A stretch of 64,000 bases of DNA from an uncultured Erythrobacter sp. (GTDB lineage Bacteria > Pseudomonadota > Alphaproteobacteria > Sphingomonadales > Sphingomonadaceae): assembly GCA_947493165.1 (NCBI GenBank), contig CANLPY010000001.1, positions 930,001 to 994,000 of the forward strand, written 5' to 3'. Under the pieces are notes generated by a model that was not told the DNA's origin, searched no databases, and saw nothing but the letters and a program-made list of their open reading frames with translations. Made by a program: the position numbers and the translations under genes. Positions 8,204 to 16,828 of this stretch are shown in pieces; the first letter of the stretch is position 1; every line of letters starts with the position of its first letter.

Positions 8204-10012
8204 ATGGCGCAACCTCCAATTCTTTCCTGGGAAGGGCTCGGCCTGCAACAAGGCGGCCGCTGGCTCTTCGGTGGTCCGGGCACTGACGGCATCGATTTGC
8301 ACATCGCCCCGCGTGATCGGTTGGCTCTTATCGGCCGCAACGGCGCGGGCAAAACCACCTTACTAAAACTGATTGATGATCGGATTGAAGCTGATCGCGG
8401 CCTTCGCCGGATCAAGCCGGGGGCTAGAGTTGTCTTTTTGGAACAAGAGCCTGATTTCAGTGAATACAAGACATTGATGGATTTTGCGTTGGCGGGTGAC
8501 GACGCTCCAGAGGCGCATGAAGTCGAATCCATTGCCGGACAGCTCGGAATTGCAATGGATCGTGAGGCTGAAACCGCCAGTGGCGGCGAGCGGCGCCGCG
8601 CAGCCATCGCCCGCGCGCTTGCCCAAGATCCGGACATATTGCTACTTGATGAGCCTACGAACCACCTTGATCTGAGCGCGATTGACTGGCTGGAGGATTG
8701 GCTCAGCCGATACAAAGGTGCTTTCATCACCATCAGTCACGACCGTACATTTCTAAAGCGATTGACCCGCGCCACCCTGTGGCTCGACAGGGGAAGCTTG
8801 CGACGCAAAGAGGTTGGCTTTGGCGGATATGAGGCATGGGAAGCCAGCGTTTACGCAGAAGAAGCGCGCGCTGCTGAAAAACTTGATGCCAAGCTGAAGC
8901 TTGAAGCGCATTGGCTGGAGCGCGGCGTTACCGCGCGGCGCAAGCGCAACCAAGGCCGCCTCGAGAAGCTCTACCAAATGCGCGCGACTCGTGCAGCTAT
9001 GATCTCCGATACAAGCTCTGCCAAACTAAAACTTGCCAATGATGACGATTTCAAATCGAAGTCTGTCATCGTCGCTGAAAATGTATCGAAGAGTTTTGGC
9101 GCTCAAGCAGTGATCAAAAGCTTCTCTTTGAGAATTCAACGCGGTGATCGGATCGGTATCGTCGGTGCAAACGGCGCTGGTAAAACCACCCTTTTAAAGA
9201 TGCTAACTGGCGAGCTGGAGCCTGACACCGGAACAGTTGAACGCGCGCGAACTTTGTCCGGCGTGATGATCGATCAGCAGCGCAAATTGCTTAGCCCGCA
9301 AGCAAGCGTGCGCGACATTCTAGCAGAAGGCGGAGATTGGATCGACGTGCGCGGCGCGCGCAAACATGTGCAAGCATACCTCAAAGACTTCCTGTTCGAT
9401 CCGAAGATCGTTGATACTAAAGTCGGCATCTTATCCGGCGGGGAACGATCACGCCTGTTGCTGGCTCGCGAATTTGCGCGCACCGCAAACCTGCTCGTGC
9501 TTGATGAGCCGACCAATGATCTAGATCTGGAAACACTGGATCTGTTGCAAGAGGTGATCGCAGACTTCGATGGCACCGTCCTCATCGTTAGCCACGATCG
9601 GGATTTTCTCGACAGAACTGTCACTGTAACACTTGGGTTGGACGGCACAGGCCGCGTCGATGTGGTTGCAGGCGGGTATGAGGATTGGGAACGCAAGCGC
9701 CGCAAACCCATTGAGCGCAAGGCAAAGGCAAATCCCAAAACATCAAGCGCGTCGGCAGAGGCGCCAGAAGCTCCAGCCAAGTCCGATAAGCTCAGCTACA
9801 AGGATCAACGCGACTACGAACTGCTGCCGGCCCGAGTTGAGGAATTGGAAGCCGCAATTATTAAGGGTGAGCAGATCCTCTCCGACCCTGAGCTTTTCAC
9901 CAAAGACCCTCAGCGCTTTACCAATATCTCGAAGGGTTTGGAGAATGCGCGCGCTGAAAAAGAAGCAGCTGAGGAGCGTTGGCTTGAGCTGGCAGAATTG
10001 ATCGAAGGATGA
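8204..10012 (+). CDS. ABC-F family ATPase, Uup-like
   Basis: A 602-residue soluble protein with two ABC ATPase domains and no membrane segments, hence ABC-F (ribosome-associated). Each half has a Walker A (GRNGAGKTT near residue 46, GANGAGKTT near 325), an ABC signature (SGGERRRAA and SGGERSRLL) and a Walker B ending in LDEPTNHLD or LDEPTNDLD. A basic linker joins the halves. The C-terminus is a lysine/alanine-rich spacer plus a coiled-coil of about 80 residues, the feature that distinguishes Uup from EttA. The likely role is ribosome or DNA-structure related, as in Uup. It overlaps the next gene by 4 bases. Confidence 0.9.
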   Translation: MAQPPILSWEGLGLQQGGRWLFGGPGTDGIDLHIAPRDRLALIGRNGAGKTTLLKLIDDRIEADRGLRRIKPGARVVFLEQEPDFSEYKTLMDFALAGDDAPEAHEVESIAGQLGIAMDREAETASGGERRRAAIARALAQDPDILLLDEPTNHLDLSAIDWLEDWLSRYKGAFITISHDRTFLKRLTRATLWLDRGSLRRKEVGFGGYEAWEASVYAEEARAAEKLDAKLKLEAHWLERGVTARRKRNQGRLEKLYQMRATRAAMISDTSSAKLKLANDDDFKSKSVIVAENVSKSFGAQAVIKSFSLRIQRGDRIGIVGANGAGKTTLLKMLTGELEPDTGTVERARTLSGVMIDQQRKLLSPQASVRDILAEGGDWIDVRGARKHVQAYLKDFLFDPKIVDTKVGILSGGERSRLLLAREFARTANLLVLDEPTNDLDLETLDLLQEVIADFDGTVLIVSHDRDFLDRTVTVTLGLDGTGRVDVVAGGYEDWERKRRKPIERKAKANPKTSSASAEAPEAPAKSDKLSYKDQRDYELLPARVEELEAAIIKGEQILSDPELFTKDPQRFTNISKGLENARAEKEAAEERWLELAELIEG

Positions 10013-10584
10013 GCGCAGCCTCGCTTCATAACGATATATCGGCCTGCGACATATGCGCTCAGCATCTGCCCCATGGCCCGCGCCCAGTGGTTCAATTCTC
10101 TGAAACCAGCCGCATCCTTATTATTGGGCAAGCACCGGGATCAAAGGTTCATGCTAGCGGTGTCCCTTGGGATGATGACAGCGGAGATAGACTGCGCGAG
10201 TGGATCGGGCTCAGCAAAGCTGATTTCTACGACGCAGCGAAGATAGCTTTGATGCCAATGGGCTTTTGCTATCCCGGCAAAGCTTCTGGCGGAGACTTGC
10301 CACCGCGCAAGGAATGCGCGCCGCAATGGCACGATAGAATACTAGATACACTACCGGATGATCGCCTGACATTGTTGGTCGGCGCCTACGCACAGGCGCA
10401 TTATCTGCCTGATACCAAGAAGCTCTCCATGACCCAACGCGTTAAGCGTGGCGATGAGTTTGCACCTTTTCTGCCGCTGCCTCACCCAGCATGGCGTTCA
10501 GTTATATGGATGCGCAAGAACCCATGGTTTGAGGCCGATGTTTTGCCGGCTCTTAGAGAACAAATGACCGCGCATCTTCGTTAA
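10009..10584 (+). CDS. Uracil-DNA glycosylase superfamily protein
   Basis: A 191-residue protein of the uracil-DNA glycosylase superfamily, the type fused or related to family 4/5 enzymes. Seen are GQAPGSKVHASGVPW (motif 1 with the water-activating loop), the middle MGFCYPG segment and a C-terminal LPHPAWRS loop resembling motif 2. An N-terminal CDICAQHLPHGPRP has two cysteines, but a full four-cysteine iron-sulfur set is not obvious. It is translationally coupled to the ABC-F gene (ATGA overlap). Substrate and activity cannot be decided from sequence alone; it may be a non-catalytic or specialised branch. Confidence 0.85.
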   Translation: MSAASLHNDISACDICAQHLPHGPRPVVQFSETSRILIIGQAPGSKVHASGVPWDDDSGDRLREWIGLSKADFYDAAKIALMPMGFCYPGKASGGDLPPRKECAPQWHDRILDTLPDDRLTLLVGAYAQAHYLPDTKKLSMTQRVKRGDEFAPFLPLPHPAWRSVIWMRKNPWFEADVLPALREQMTAHLR

Positions 10585-10646
10585 TGTCCACAACTCGCCA
10601 TATTTGCTCGCTAGAGCTTCGTCAGCAGTTTGAAAGGAGCCATCAT

Positions 10647-11000
10647 ATGTCCATTGAACAAGTTGCGAAGGATTTCTTCAACGCTGTCAAAGAAGATCGC
10701 GAAGCTGACTACCAAGCCCTATGGTCCGACGACATAGTCAGTATGGAACCAGGTGATGGCCCAATGTCGCATGTGCAAGGCCGCGAACAATTGCTCGAAA
10801 AACACAAATGGTGGAACGAAAACGCCGAAATGCATGGTTTTGACATGACCGGCCCTCACGTTGTTGGCGAACAATTCTCCGTCAATTATTCCATGGACGT
10901 AACAATGATGGGTGAGCGTAGCCAATCATCCGAGACCGCGATCTACACAGTTAAGGACGGCAAGATAGCTGAAGAGCGGTTCTTCTACAGCGTTGAATAA
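10647..11000 (+). CDS. SnoaL-like/NTF2-fold protein
   Basis: A 117-residue protein with the NTF2 cone-fold pattern: an N-terminal helix (EQVAKDFFNAVKEDREADYQ), a W-containing DDIVSMEPG strand, a GREQLLEKHKWW helix, then alternating strands ending in YTVKDGKIAEERFFY. These folds serve as small-molecule isomerases, hydrolases or nuisance stress proteins; no catalytic residue can be assigned. The ATG at 10647 has an excellent ribosome site (GAAAGGAG about 7 bases upstream), so the open frame back to 10584 is not used. It may be co-transcribed with the two genes upstream. Confidence 0.8.
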   Translation: MSIEQVAKDFFNAVKEDREADYQALWSDDIVSMEPGDGPMSHVQGREQLLEKHKWWNENAEMHGFDMTGPHVVGEQFSVNYSMDVTMMGERSQSSETAIYTVKDGKIAEERFFYSVE

Positions 11001-11007
11001 TCACGCG

Positions 11008-11493
11008 CTAAGTCAAACGGTAATAGTCAGCCACCCGATCAAGCGCGAGTTTCAGCACAAGCTTTCCGCTGCGTGCCGGCCAACCGAGGCTCTTTTCTGC
11101 ATCGGGCAGGCCTTCGCCAGCGCACACCACACGCCAAAGAATATCTTCGAGGCCTTTGCCTGCCTGCTGCAATGCCTCATCAAAGCGGCGTTTCGCAGCA
11201 ATCTGCTTCTCGCCCGCTGATAAGCCCGTGTCACCTGTACTTTTTATCCGAACGGGATCCCAACGCATCGTCACGTTGGCCGGCAACTGAGCCCGTTCAT
11301 AATCCGCCCTCAGCCGTTCACCTGCATCGTGCAGCCGGTCACAGATATGGCCGCGTGCGTGGAGCCAACTGAGCGGCGATTCTGCGATGTTGACCGTTGC
11401 CGAACGCCGCATCTTTCGAGTCGCTCCTATAGCAGATCGTCCTCGCTTCGGACCTTCACGGGTCAATTCGCGTTCTTCCAAGATACGCTTCAT
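11008..11493 (-). CDS. DUF6456-type conserved protein
   Basis: A 161-residue basic, cytoplasmic protein that resembles the DUF6456 family common in alphaproteobacteria, where it usually forms the C-terminal part of putative DNA-binding proteins. Seen are an N-terminal RNAESPLSWLHARG-like stretch (here NIAESPLSWLHAR), then RLRADYERAQ, a KRRFDEALQQAGKGLEDILWRVVCAGEGL core and a C-terminal KSLGWPARSGKLVLKLALDRVADYY helix, which looks like a helix-turn-helix. The ATG at 11493 has GGGAGGA 7 bases upstream. It is divergent from the XRE regulator across a 108-base gap holding a palindrome, so the two may be co-regulated. Confidence 0.78.
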   Translation of the reverse strand: MKRILEERELTREGPKRGRSAIGATRKMRRSATVNIAESPLSWLHARGHICDRLHDAGERLRADYERAQLPANVTMRWDPVRIKSTGDTGLSAGEKQIAAKRRFDEALQQAGKGLEDILWRVVCAGEGLPDAEKSLGWPARSGKLVLKLALDRVADYYRLT

Positions 11494-11540
11494 CTGCAGT
11501 CCTCCCTGTGGGTTGTAAGGCGACAGCACTTGCATTGACG

Positions 11541-11582
11541 TGGTTCAAGTAGGAAAGTGAAATTACCAAATTGGTTCAATTT
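11541..11582. promoter_or_regulatory. Candidate operator: palindrome AAATTG-GTT-CAATTT plus TGGTTCAA direct repeats
   Basis: A perfect 6-base inverted repeat with a 3-base spacer lies at 11568-11582, ending only 20 bases before the XRE start codon. The octamer TGGTTCAA occurs twice in the same orientation (11541-11548 and 11572-11579), 31 bases or about three helix turns apart. This arrangement is typical of a dimeric HTH repressor binding its own promoter. Binding by the neighbouring XRE protein is inference. Confidence 0.5.
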
Positions 11583-11601
11583 TGTTTGAGGAGCCGGGCA
11601 A

Positions 11602-12183
11602 ATGATCAACCGCATCCGGGATATTCGCAAAAGCAAAGGGCTGACATTGGCTGATCTGGCCGATGCATGCGATCCGCCAACTACTGCACAAACGATCGGT
11701 CGTTTGGAAACCGGTATGCGCAATCTCTCAATCAAATGGATGGACCGGATCGGTAGCGCGCTGGGCGTCGATCCTGAAACGCTCGTCAGATCGGAAGAAA
11801 AGCCACAGATACAGATCATCGCAGAGCTATCAGCCGATGGTCCAGAGGCACTTACCTCTGCGCGCGAAGCAATATTGCCCACGGACTTAGCCGCTACAAG
11901 CGAGAGCGGGCAGCTGATTGTCTTGAGCGTATCAGCAAGCATTGGAGAGTTCCGCCCTGGGGATTTGCTTTGGATGCGGCAATTACCACCTGAAGCGGCC
12001 AGTGCAGCAATCAACCGGGATTGCTTAGTGCCTCGCCCCGGTGGCCGCTTCGCATTTGGACGACTGATCGACCGTCGAGAGACATTGGTCGGTATTTTGC
12101 CTGCGGGGAGCGGCCAAAAACAGCAAGTGGTCGATAATCCTCCCTGGATCGCGGTTGCAGAAATGCTGGTCCGCCGCCTGTGA
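11602..12183 (+). CDS. XRE-family regulator with C-terminal S24/LexA-like domain
   Basis: A 193-residue protein with an N-terminal Cro/C1-type helix-turn-helix (residues about 1-55; LTLADLADACD helix, TIGRLETGMR recognition helix) and a C-terminal beta-rich domain resembling the S24/LexA peptidase fold (ASIGEFRPGDLLWM, then a GGRFAFGRL strand). The usual Ser-Lys catalytic dyad is not evident, so autocleavage is doubtful. A good ribosome site (GAGGAG) lies 8 bases upstream. The stop overlaps the GTG start of the glycosyltransferase gene, so regulator and enzyme are made together. It is probably autoregulated through the palindrome just upstream. Confidence 0.82.
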   Translation: MINRIRDIRKSKGLTLADLADACDPPTTAQTIGRLETGMRNLSIKWMDRIGSALGVDPETLVRSEEKPQIQIIAELSADGPEALTSAREAILPTDLAATSESGQLIVLSVSASIGEFRPGDLLWMRQLPPEAASAAINRDCLVPRPGGRFAFGRLIDRRETLVGILPAGSGQKQQVVDNPPWIAVAEMLVRRL

Positions 12184-13391
12184 ACGAAAGCAATCACCAG
12201 CGCGCGAAGCACGTTGTTTCGCTATCCACTCTTTACCCAAACCCGGCCAATCCTCGGTTTGGGACATTCGTTGCGCGTTCACTCGAAGCCTTGGCAAGTC
12301 GCTCAGATTGGAGGGTAACGGTCGTCAATCCGCTCGGCATCCCGCCTATCGCCTTTGGTCGTTACCGCGCGCTAGCCGATTTGCCCGCCGTTGCGCAGGA
12401 TGGCGGTATCGACATTTACCGCCCGCAGTTCAGGCTGATACCGCGCATAGGTGGGCGCCGAAACGCGGCAGCAATTGTGAAAGCCGCGCTCCCAGTGATC
12501 CAGCGCATTCACTTAGACAATCCAATTGACGTGCTCGACGCCCAATTTTTCTTTCCAGAAGGCCCAGCAGCGGCACAGATCGCTGATGCTTTGAGACTGC
12601 CGTTGTCCATAAAAGCAAGGGGCAGCGATATTTCCTATTGGGGCGACCAAGGCTTTGCGCGCGATCAAATGCTTGCTGCCGCTGAGCGTGCCGATGGTAT
12701 CCTCGCAGTCAGCCGTGCGCTTGCGAATGACATGGTTGCGATGGGTATGCTGCGTGACAAGATCACGGTCCACTATACTGGGCTGGATCGCGATCGTTTT
12801 CGTCCAATGGATCATGTTGGTCTGCGCGGCCAGCTGGGGCAAACTCTAGGCTTCAACATTCCCGAAAATACGCCTCTGCTCGCCTGCGTTGGAGCACTGA
12901 TTCAGCGCAAGGGCCAAGATATCGCGATTAACGCGCTGTCGGCTCTGCCCGACGCTCGATTAATCTTGATCGGCAAGGGCGAACAAGAGCAGCAATTGCG
13001 AGGCCTTGCCTTTGATTTGGGCGTTGCGGACCGCGTCCATTTTGCTGGCTCAATCGATCACGATTTGATGCCAGTAATCCTTTCAGCGACGGATGTCATG
13101 GTGCTGCCAACCGTTGCCGAGGGGCTCGCCAATGCATGGGTGGAAGCGCTTGCTTGCGGTGCACGGGTTGTGACCAGTGACGTTGGCGGCGCGCGCGAAC
13201 TCATCACAAGCGATATTGCCGGACGACTGGTGCTGCGCTCTGCCGAAGCAGTAGCAGACGCAGTCAAGGCGTTGATGGCTTCGCCCGTTGATCGGCAGCA
13301 GGTAGCAGCGATGGCTGATCGCTTCGATTGGGAGACCAATGGCGCACAGTTGGCGGAGCACTACGAAAAGCTAGCAACAATGCAGAATTAG
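12180..13391 (+). CDS. Glycosyltransferase family 4
   Basis: A 403-residue GT-B glycosyltransferase, probably making a surface or exopolysaccharide glycosidic bond from a nucleotide sugar. The N-terminal half has the Rossmann acceptor domain (VVSLSTLYPNPANPRFG). The C-terminal half has VGALIQRKGQDIAI, RLILIGKGEQEQQL and VLPTVAEGLANAWVEALACG, which contains the E-x7-E motif of retaining GT4 enzymes. The start is GTG at 12180, overlapping the XRE stop (GTGA). No other polysaccharide genes are adjacent, so donor and acceptor are unknown. It ends 8 bases before the convergent secF. Confidence 0.9.
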   Translation: MNESNHQRAKHVVSLSTLYPNPANPRFGTFVARSLEALASRSDWRVTVVNPLGIPPIAFGRYRALADLPAVAQDGGIDIYRPQFRLIPRIGGRRNAAAIVKAALPVIQRIHLDNPIDVLDAQFFFPEGPAAAQIADALRLPLSIKARGSDISYWGDQGFARDQMLAAAERADGILAVSRALANDMVAMGMLRDKITVHYTGLDRDRFRPMDHVGLRGQLGQTLGFNIPENTPLLACVGALIQRKGQDIAINALSALPDARLILIGKGEQEQQLRGLAFDLGVADRVHFAGSIDHDLMPVILSATDVMVLPTVAEGLANAWVEALACGARVVTSDVGGARELITSDIAGRLVLRSAEAVADAVKALMASPVDRQQVAAMADRFDWETNGAQLAEHYEKLATMQN

Positions 13392-13399
13392 AACCCGTC

Positions 13400-14380
13400 T
13401 TACGCCTCGCCGCGCGCCTTGCGCTCCTGCTGATCAGCCTTGCTTTCTTGCGGCACAAAACTGTTCGACGTCACGCCCAGCCAGATCAGGATCGGAGCTG
13501 CGAGATAGACGCTCGAATAGGTTCCGATAAACAGACCAGCGGTGATCGCAGCGACTAATCCAAACAGACTGGCTGGACCAATCAGAAGTAGCGGCACAAG
13601 CGCAGCCAAAAGCGTCAGCGACGTCATAACCGTGCGGGCCAATGTTTCGTTCACCGACAGATCAAGAAGCTCTGGCAAAGGCATCTTGCGGTACTTTTTC
13701 AGGTTCTCTCGGACGCGATCATAAACAACAATCGTGTCATTCAGCGAGTAGCCAATAATTGCCAAAATTGCGGCGATAATCTGCAAGCTGAACTCCAACT
13801 GGAACAGCGCGAACATGCCTAGCGTTACTGACACATCGTGGAACAAAGCAAACAGAGCCCCCACGCCAAACTGCCATTCAAACCGGACCCAAATGTAAAT
13901 CGCAACGGCGAGCATTGCGGCAAGCAAAGCAAGAACCGCATCTTGCCGGAACTCTCCAGAAACCTTGCCCGATACCGAGTCCACACCATCAATGCGGATA
14001 TCCGAATAATTCGCTTTCAGATTATCGGTAATAGCGGTCGTCATCTCCGCTGCGAATTCAGGGTTACCCTCCGCCTCTGGCGGAAGTTTTACTCGGATCG
14101 AAACTTCATTATCCGCACCAAACTTCTGCACAACCGGAGAACCGACATTCTCCAATGAGCCAACGCTCTCCCTAAGCTCAGCAATAGGAGCTTGCTCCGT
14201 TTGCGTGAAGGTTGCCCGGATCTCTTGACCGCCAGCAAAATCGACCCCGTAATTAAGGCCATTCACAAAAACCAGCGCCCAGCTCGCGGCGATTAGCAAC
14301 AAGCTGAGGAGGAAAAATGGGACCCTGAATCTCAGGAACTTGATGTTTGTATCTTCGGGGACGAGTTTGAGCAATTTCAT
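13400..14380 (-). CDS. secF: Protein translocase subunit SecF
   Basis: A six-helix membrane subunit that works with SecD to use the proton motive force late in Sec-dependent export. Seen are TM1 (FFLLSLLLIAASWALVFV), the GVDFAGGQEI motif, the periplasmic P1 domain, a block of five more helices, and the YSLNDTIVVYDRVREN motif diagnostic of SecF. The ATG at 14380 gives the family N-terminus MKLLKLVPEDTN. A TTG at 14398 overlapping the secD stop (TTGA) is an alternative that would add six residues. Third gene of the yajC-secD-secF operon. Confidence 0.96.
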   Translation of the reverse strand: MKLLKLVPEDTNIKFLRFRVPFFLLSLLLIAASWALVFVNGLNYGVDFAGGQEIRATFTQTEQAPIAELRESVGSLENVGSPVVQKFGADNEVSIRVKLPPEAEGNPEFAAEMTTAITDNLKANYSDIRIDGVDSVSGKVSGEFRQDAVLALLAAMLAVAIYIWVRFEWQFGVGALFALFHDVSVTLGMFALFQLEFSLQIIAAILAIIGYSLNDTIVVYDRVRENLKKYRKMPLPELLDLSVNETLARTVMTSLTLLAALVPLLLIGPASLFGLVAAITAGLFIGTYSSVYLAAPILIWLGVTSNSFVPQESKADQQERKARGEA

Positions 14381-14394
14381 CGGTTCAGCCGTCC

Positions 14395-15984
14395 TCAAAT
14401 ATTGATGTCATTAGGGCGTTTGGCCCGAAGGTATCCGGCCACCCACATGCGCGTCAGAACGAGTGCTGTGAAAACGCTGGTAAACAGTCCGATCACAAGG
14501 ACGACAGCGAACCCGCGGATCGGGCCTGATCCGAACAAGAACAGCAGAACACCGGCAATGAAGTTGGTGATGTTGGCGTCATAGATGGCCCGACTGGCCT
14601 CTTTGTAGCCATTTTCAACAGCGGCAATTACGCGCCGTCCTCGTTTGCGCTCTTCGCGTATTCGCTCATTGATAAGCACGTTTGCATCCACCGCAGCGCC
14701 GATTGTTATCACGAAACCGGCGATACCCGGCAGCGTCAAGGTCGTGTTTAGGCCGGCCATGATGCCTAAAATGATCAGGACGTTGAAGAACAGGGCGATC
14801 GTCGCATAAACGCCGAACCGGCCATAGGTCGCAATCATCAAGGCGATCACCGCAACCGAACCAATCAACATCGCCAACATGCCTTTGCGGATGGAATCTG
14901 CGCCAAGATCAGGACCAACCGTGCGTTCCTCAATGACAGTCAAATCAACTGGCAACGCGCCGGAACGCAAGGCGATTGCTAGTTCGTTCGCGCTATCAGC
15001 GGTAAAGTTGCCAGAGATCTGCGCTGAACCGCCAAGAATTGGCTCATTGAAATTTGGTGCCGAAATCACCTCTTCATCGAGGATGATCGCAAATGGTTTG
15101 TCGACGTTCTCTGTGCTCAGCTTGGCGAACTTGGCCGCGCCTTGCTGGTCAAACTGAATGTTGACGATATTCTCATTGGTCTGAGGGTTCACCCCATCAT
15201 CAGCATTGATCAGGCTGTCCCCGCGAATGCCGCCAAGGCGGCGCACCGCAACAAATTGCTCTGGATTGTCAGCATATGGAAAAGCTTGGCTGCCCGGCGG
15301 AACGACGCCGGCCTGAACGTCGGTTGGCAATGCGGAAAGGTCGACCAGTTTAAACTCTAGCTTTGCAGTTTTACCGAGCAACTCTTTCAGCTGGTCGGGA
15401 TCCTGAAGACCTGGGACTTGCACCACGATACGCGTATCACCCTGACGAATAATCGTTGGCTCTCGCGTACCAAGCTCATCAATACGTTTACGAACCACCT
15501 CTGTCGCACTGTCCATCGCATCAGTAACCGCCTGATCGATCCCATCGTCAGTGGGGGTAAGAACCATGCGTTGGCCATCAACAACGGCCAGATTCCATTC
15601 GCGCACAAGATTGTTGCCTTGCATCACCGGCTCAAGCAGCCCGCGCGCGCGATCAATATCGCTCGGGCTGTCGAGCATGAACGATAGCTCGCCATCAGAG
15701 GTCGAGATATCGCCAATGCGAATGCGTGGCTCGGCTTGACGCATGGTGGTGCGCACAGCCTCTTCCATATTCTCTAACCGCTGGCTGGCGACTTGTGATG
15801 GATCCGCCTCGAGCAGAATGTGGCTACCACCGGCGAGGTCAAGACCAAGATTGACCTGCGGGCTAGGCAGCGCCTCAGGCCAGTCGATATTTGATGCGGC
15901 GAAGATCGATGGCATCGCCGCCAGTGCAGCGACGGCTGTCAGGCCCCAGAGCCACACTTTCTTCCATGTTGGAAAATCGAGCAT
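14395..15984 (-). CDS. secD: Protein translocase subunit SecD
   Basis: A 529-residue SecD, near the usual length for alphaproteobacteria. Seen are TM1 near the N-terminus, the LGLDLAGGSHILLE motif, a large periplasmic head (P1) with the GLQDPDQLKELLGKTAKLEF segment, and a C-terminal membrane domain including IDANVLINERIREERKRG (here AAVDANVLINERIREE). The latter contains the conserved aspartate needed for proton-coupled export. The gene lies between yajC (about 70 bases upstream) and secF on the same strand. Confidence 0.97.
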   Translation of the reverse strand: MLDFPTWKKVWLWGLTAVAALAAMPSIFAASNIDWPEALPSPQVNLGLDLAGGSHILLEADPSQVASQRLENMEEAVRTTMRQAEPRIRIGDISTSDGELSFMLDSPSDIDRARGLLEPVMQGNNLVREWNLAVVDGQRMVLTPTDDGIDQAVTDAMDSATEVVRKRIDELGTREPTIIRQGDTRIVVQVPGLQDPDQLKELLGKTAKLEFKLVDLSALPTDVQAGVVPPGSQAFPYADNPEQFVAVRRLGGIRGDSLINADDGVNPQTNENIVNIQFDQQGAAKFAKLSTENVDKPFAIILDEEVISAPNFNEPILGGSAQISGNFTADSANELAIALRSGALPVDLTVIEERTVGPDLGADSIRKGMLAMLIGSVAVIALMIATYGRFGVYATIALFFNVLIILGIMAGLNTTLTLPGIAGFVITIGAAVDANVLINERIREERKRGRRVIAAVENGYKEASRAIYDANITNFIAGVLLFLFGSGPIRGFAVVLVIGLFTSVFTALVLTRMWVAGYLRAKRPNDINI

Positions 15985-16054
15985 TGGCGTTTCGTTCTAT
16001 TCCGCTTGTCTGATGGTCTATGCGATATGCGTATTTGCGAGGCGTTGCCCGCGC

Positions 16055-16375
16055 TTAATCGTTAGCGGGCTTGCCGCCGGGCGGGATAATATCGCCAATC
16101 GTTTGCTTGACCGCCTTAACCCGGACATCTTTGGCAATATCCAGCTCGACATGATCATCAGTCACTTTGACGACCTTGCCGATCAATCCACCAGCCGTAA
16201 CAACTTGATCACCCTTTTTCATGCTTGCGACCTTTTCCTGATGTTCTTTCTGTCGCTTCATTTGCGGGCGAATAATCAGAAACCAGAAAATCAGGATCAT
16301 GCCCAAGATGGGCAACCATTGCAGCCATCCAGGAGGCATCTGTCCAGCACCAGCAGCAGCGAGTAATTCAAGCAT
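16055..16375 (-). CDS. yajC: Preprotein translocase accessory subunit YajC
   Basis: A 106-residue YajC with one N-terminal membrane helix (WLPILGMILIFWFLIIRPQMKR), where the IRPQxKR signature ends the helix, followed by a cytoplasmic domain (KKGDQVVTAGGLIGKVVKV). It associates with SecDF-YidC. First gene of the yajC-secD-secF operon; its start at 16375 lies about 260 bases from tRNA-Pro on the opposite strand. Confidence 0.96.
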   Translation of the reverse strand: MLELLAAAGAGQMPPGWLQWLPILGMILIFWFLIIRPQMKRQKEHQEKVASMKKGDQVVTAGGLIGKVVKVTDDHVELDIAKDVRVKAVKQTIGDIIPPGGKPAND

Positions 16376-16634
16376 GTAAAGTCAGCCCGTAAAAATTCAT
16401 GTCACATTTCGGAGGGCTGAATTGTGCGCAGCATACACCGCACGCTCTCGCCCTTATCCGGTAAGTGGGCGCGCCTAGCAGCAATGCAAGAGCGCCGCAA
16501 TCGGATGCGAACCAAGCGTTGTTTTCCGCACACAGCTTTGCTGCAAAGATATTCGTTCAAATTCTTCGCGAGCCCCTCAATGTCTGCTTGCCAGCCATTA
16601 GCCGCCCGCCTATAGCGCCGCCCTCCACTGGATC

Positions 16635-16711
16635 CGGGACGTAGCGCAGTCTGGTAGCGCATCACACTGGGGGTGTGGGGGTCGCTGGTTCGAATCCAGT
16701 CGTCCCGACCA
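16635..16711 (+). tRNA. tRNA-Pro, anticodon GGG
   Basis: A 77-base cloverleaf with encoded CCA. The acceptor stem CGGGACG (16635-16641) pairs with CGTCCCG (16701-16707). The D arm is GCGC-AGTCTGGTA-GCGC, the anticodon loop CTGGGGG gives GGG, and the T arm is CTGG-TTCGAAT-CCAG. The discriminator is A, and the first base is C, typical of proline tRNA. Reads the CCC and CCU codons. Confidence 0.96.
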
Positions 16712-16828
16712 GTGGAGCTTTCGTCGAATACTTACGCGAAGTCCTTTCCTGAATTGAAATTTCCGTTCAAGGCGCTTTTCACTCATTGCGCAGGAACTGG
16801 AATTGGAAAGGCGCGTTCAAAGCAGCTT

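Noticed and set aside
16402..16665. An 87-codon open frame on the minus strand overlapping the tRNA-Pro region
   Set aside because: It runs antisense through the tRNA gene and has no family-like sequence or ribosome site; it looks like a chance open frame in the yajC-tRNA gap.
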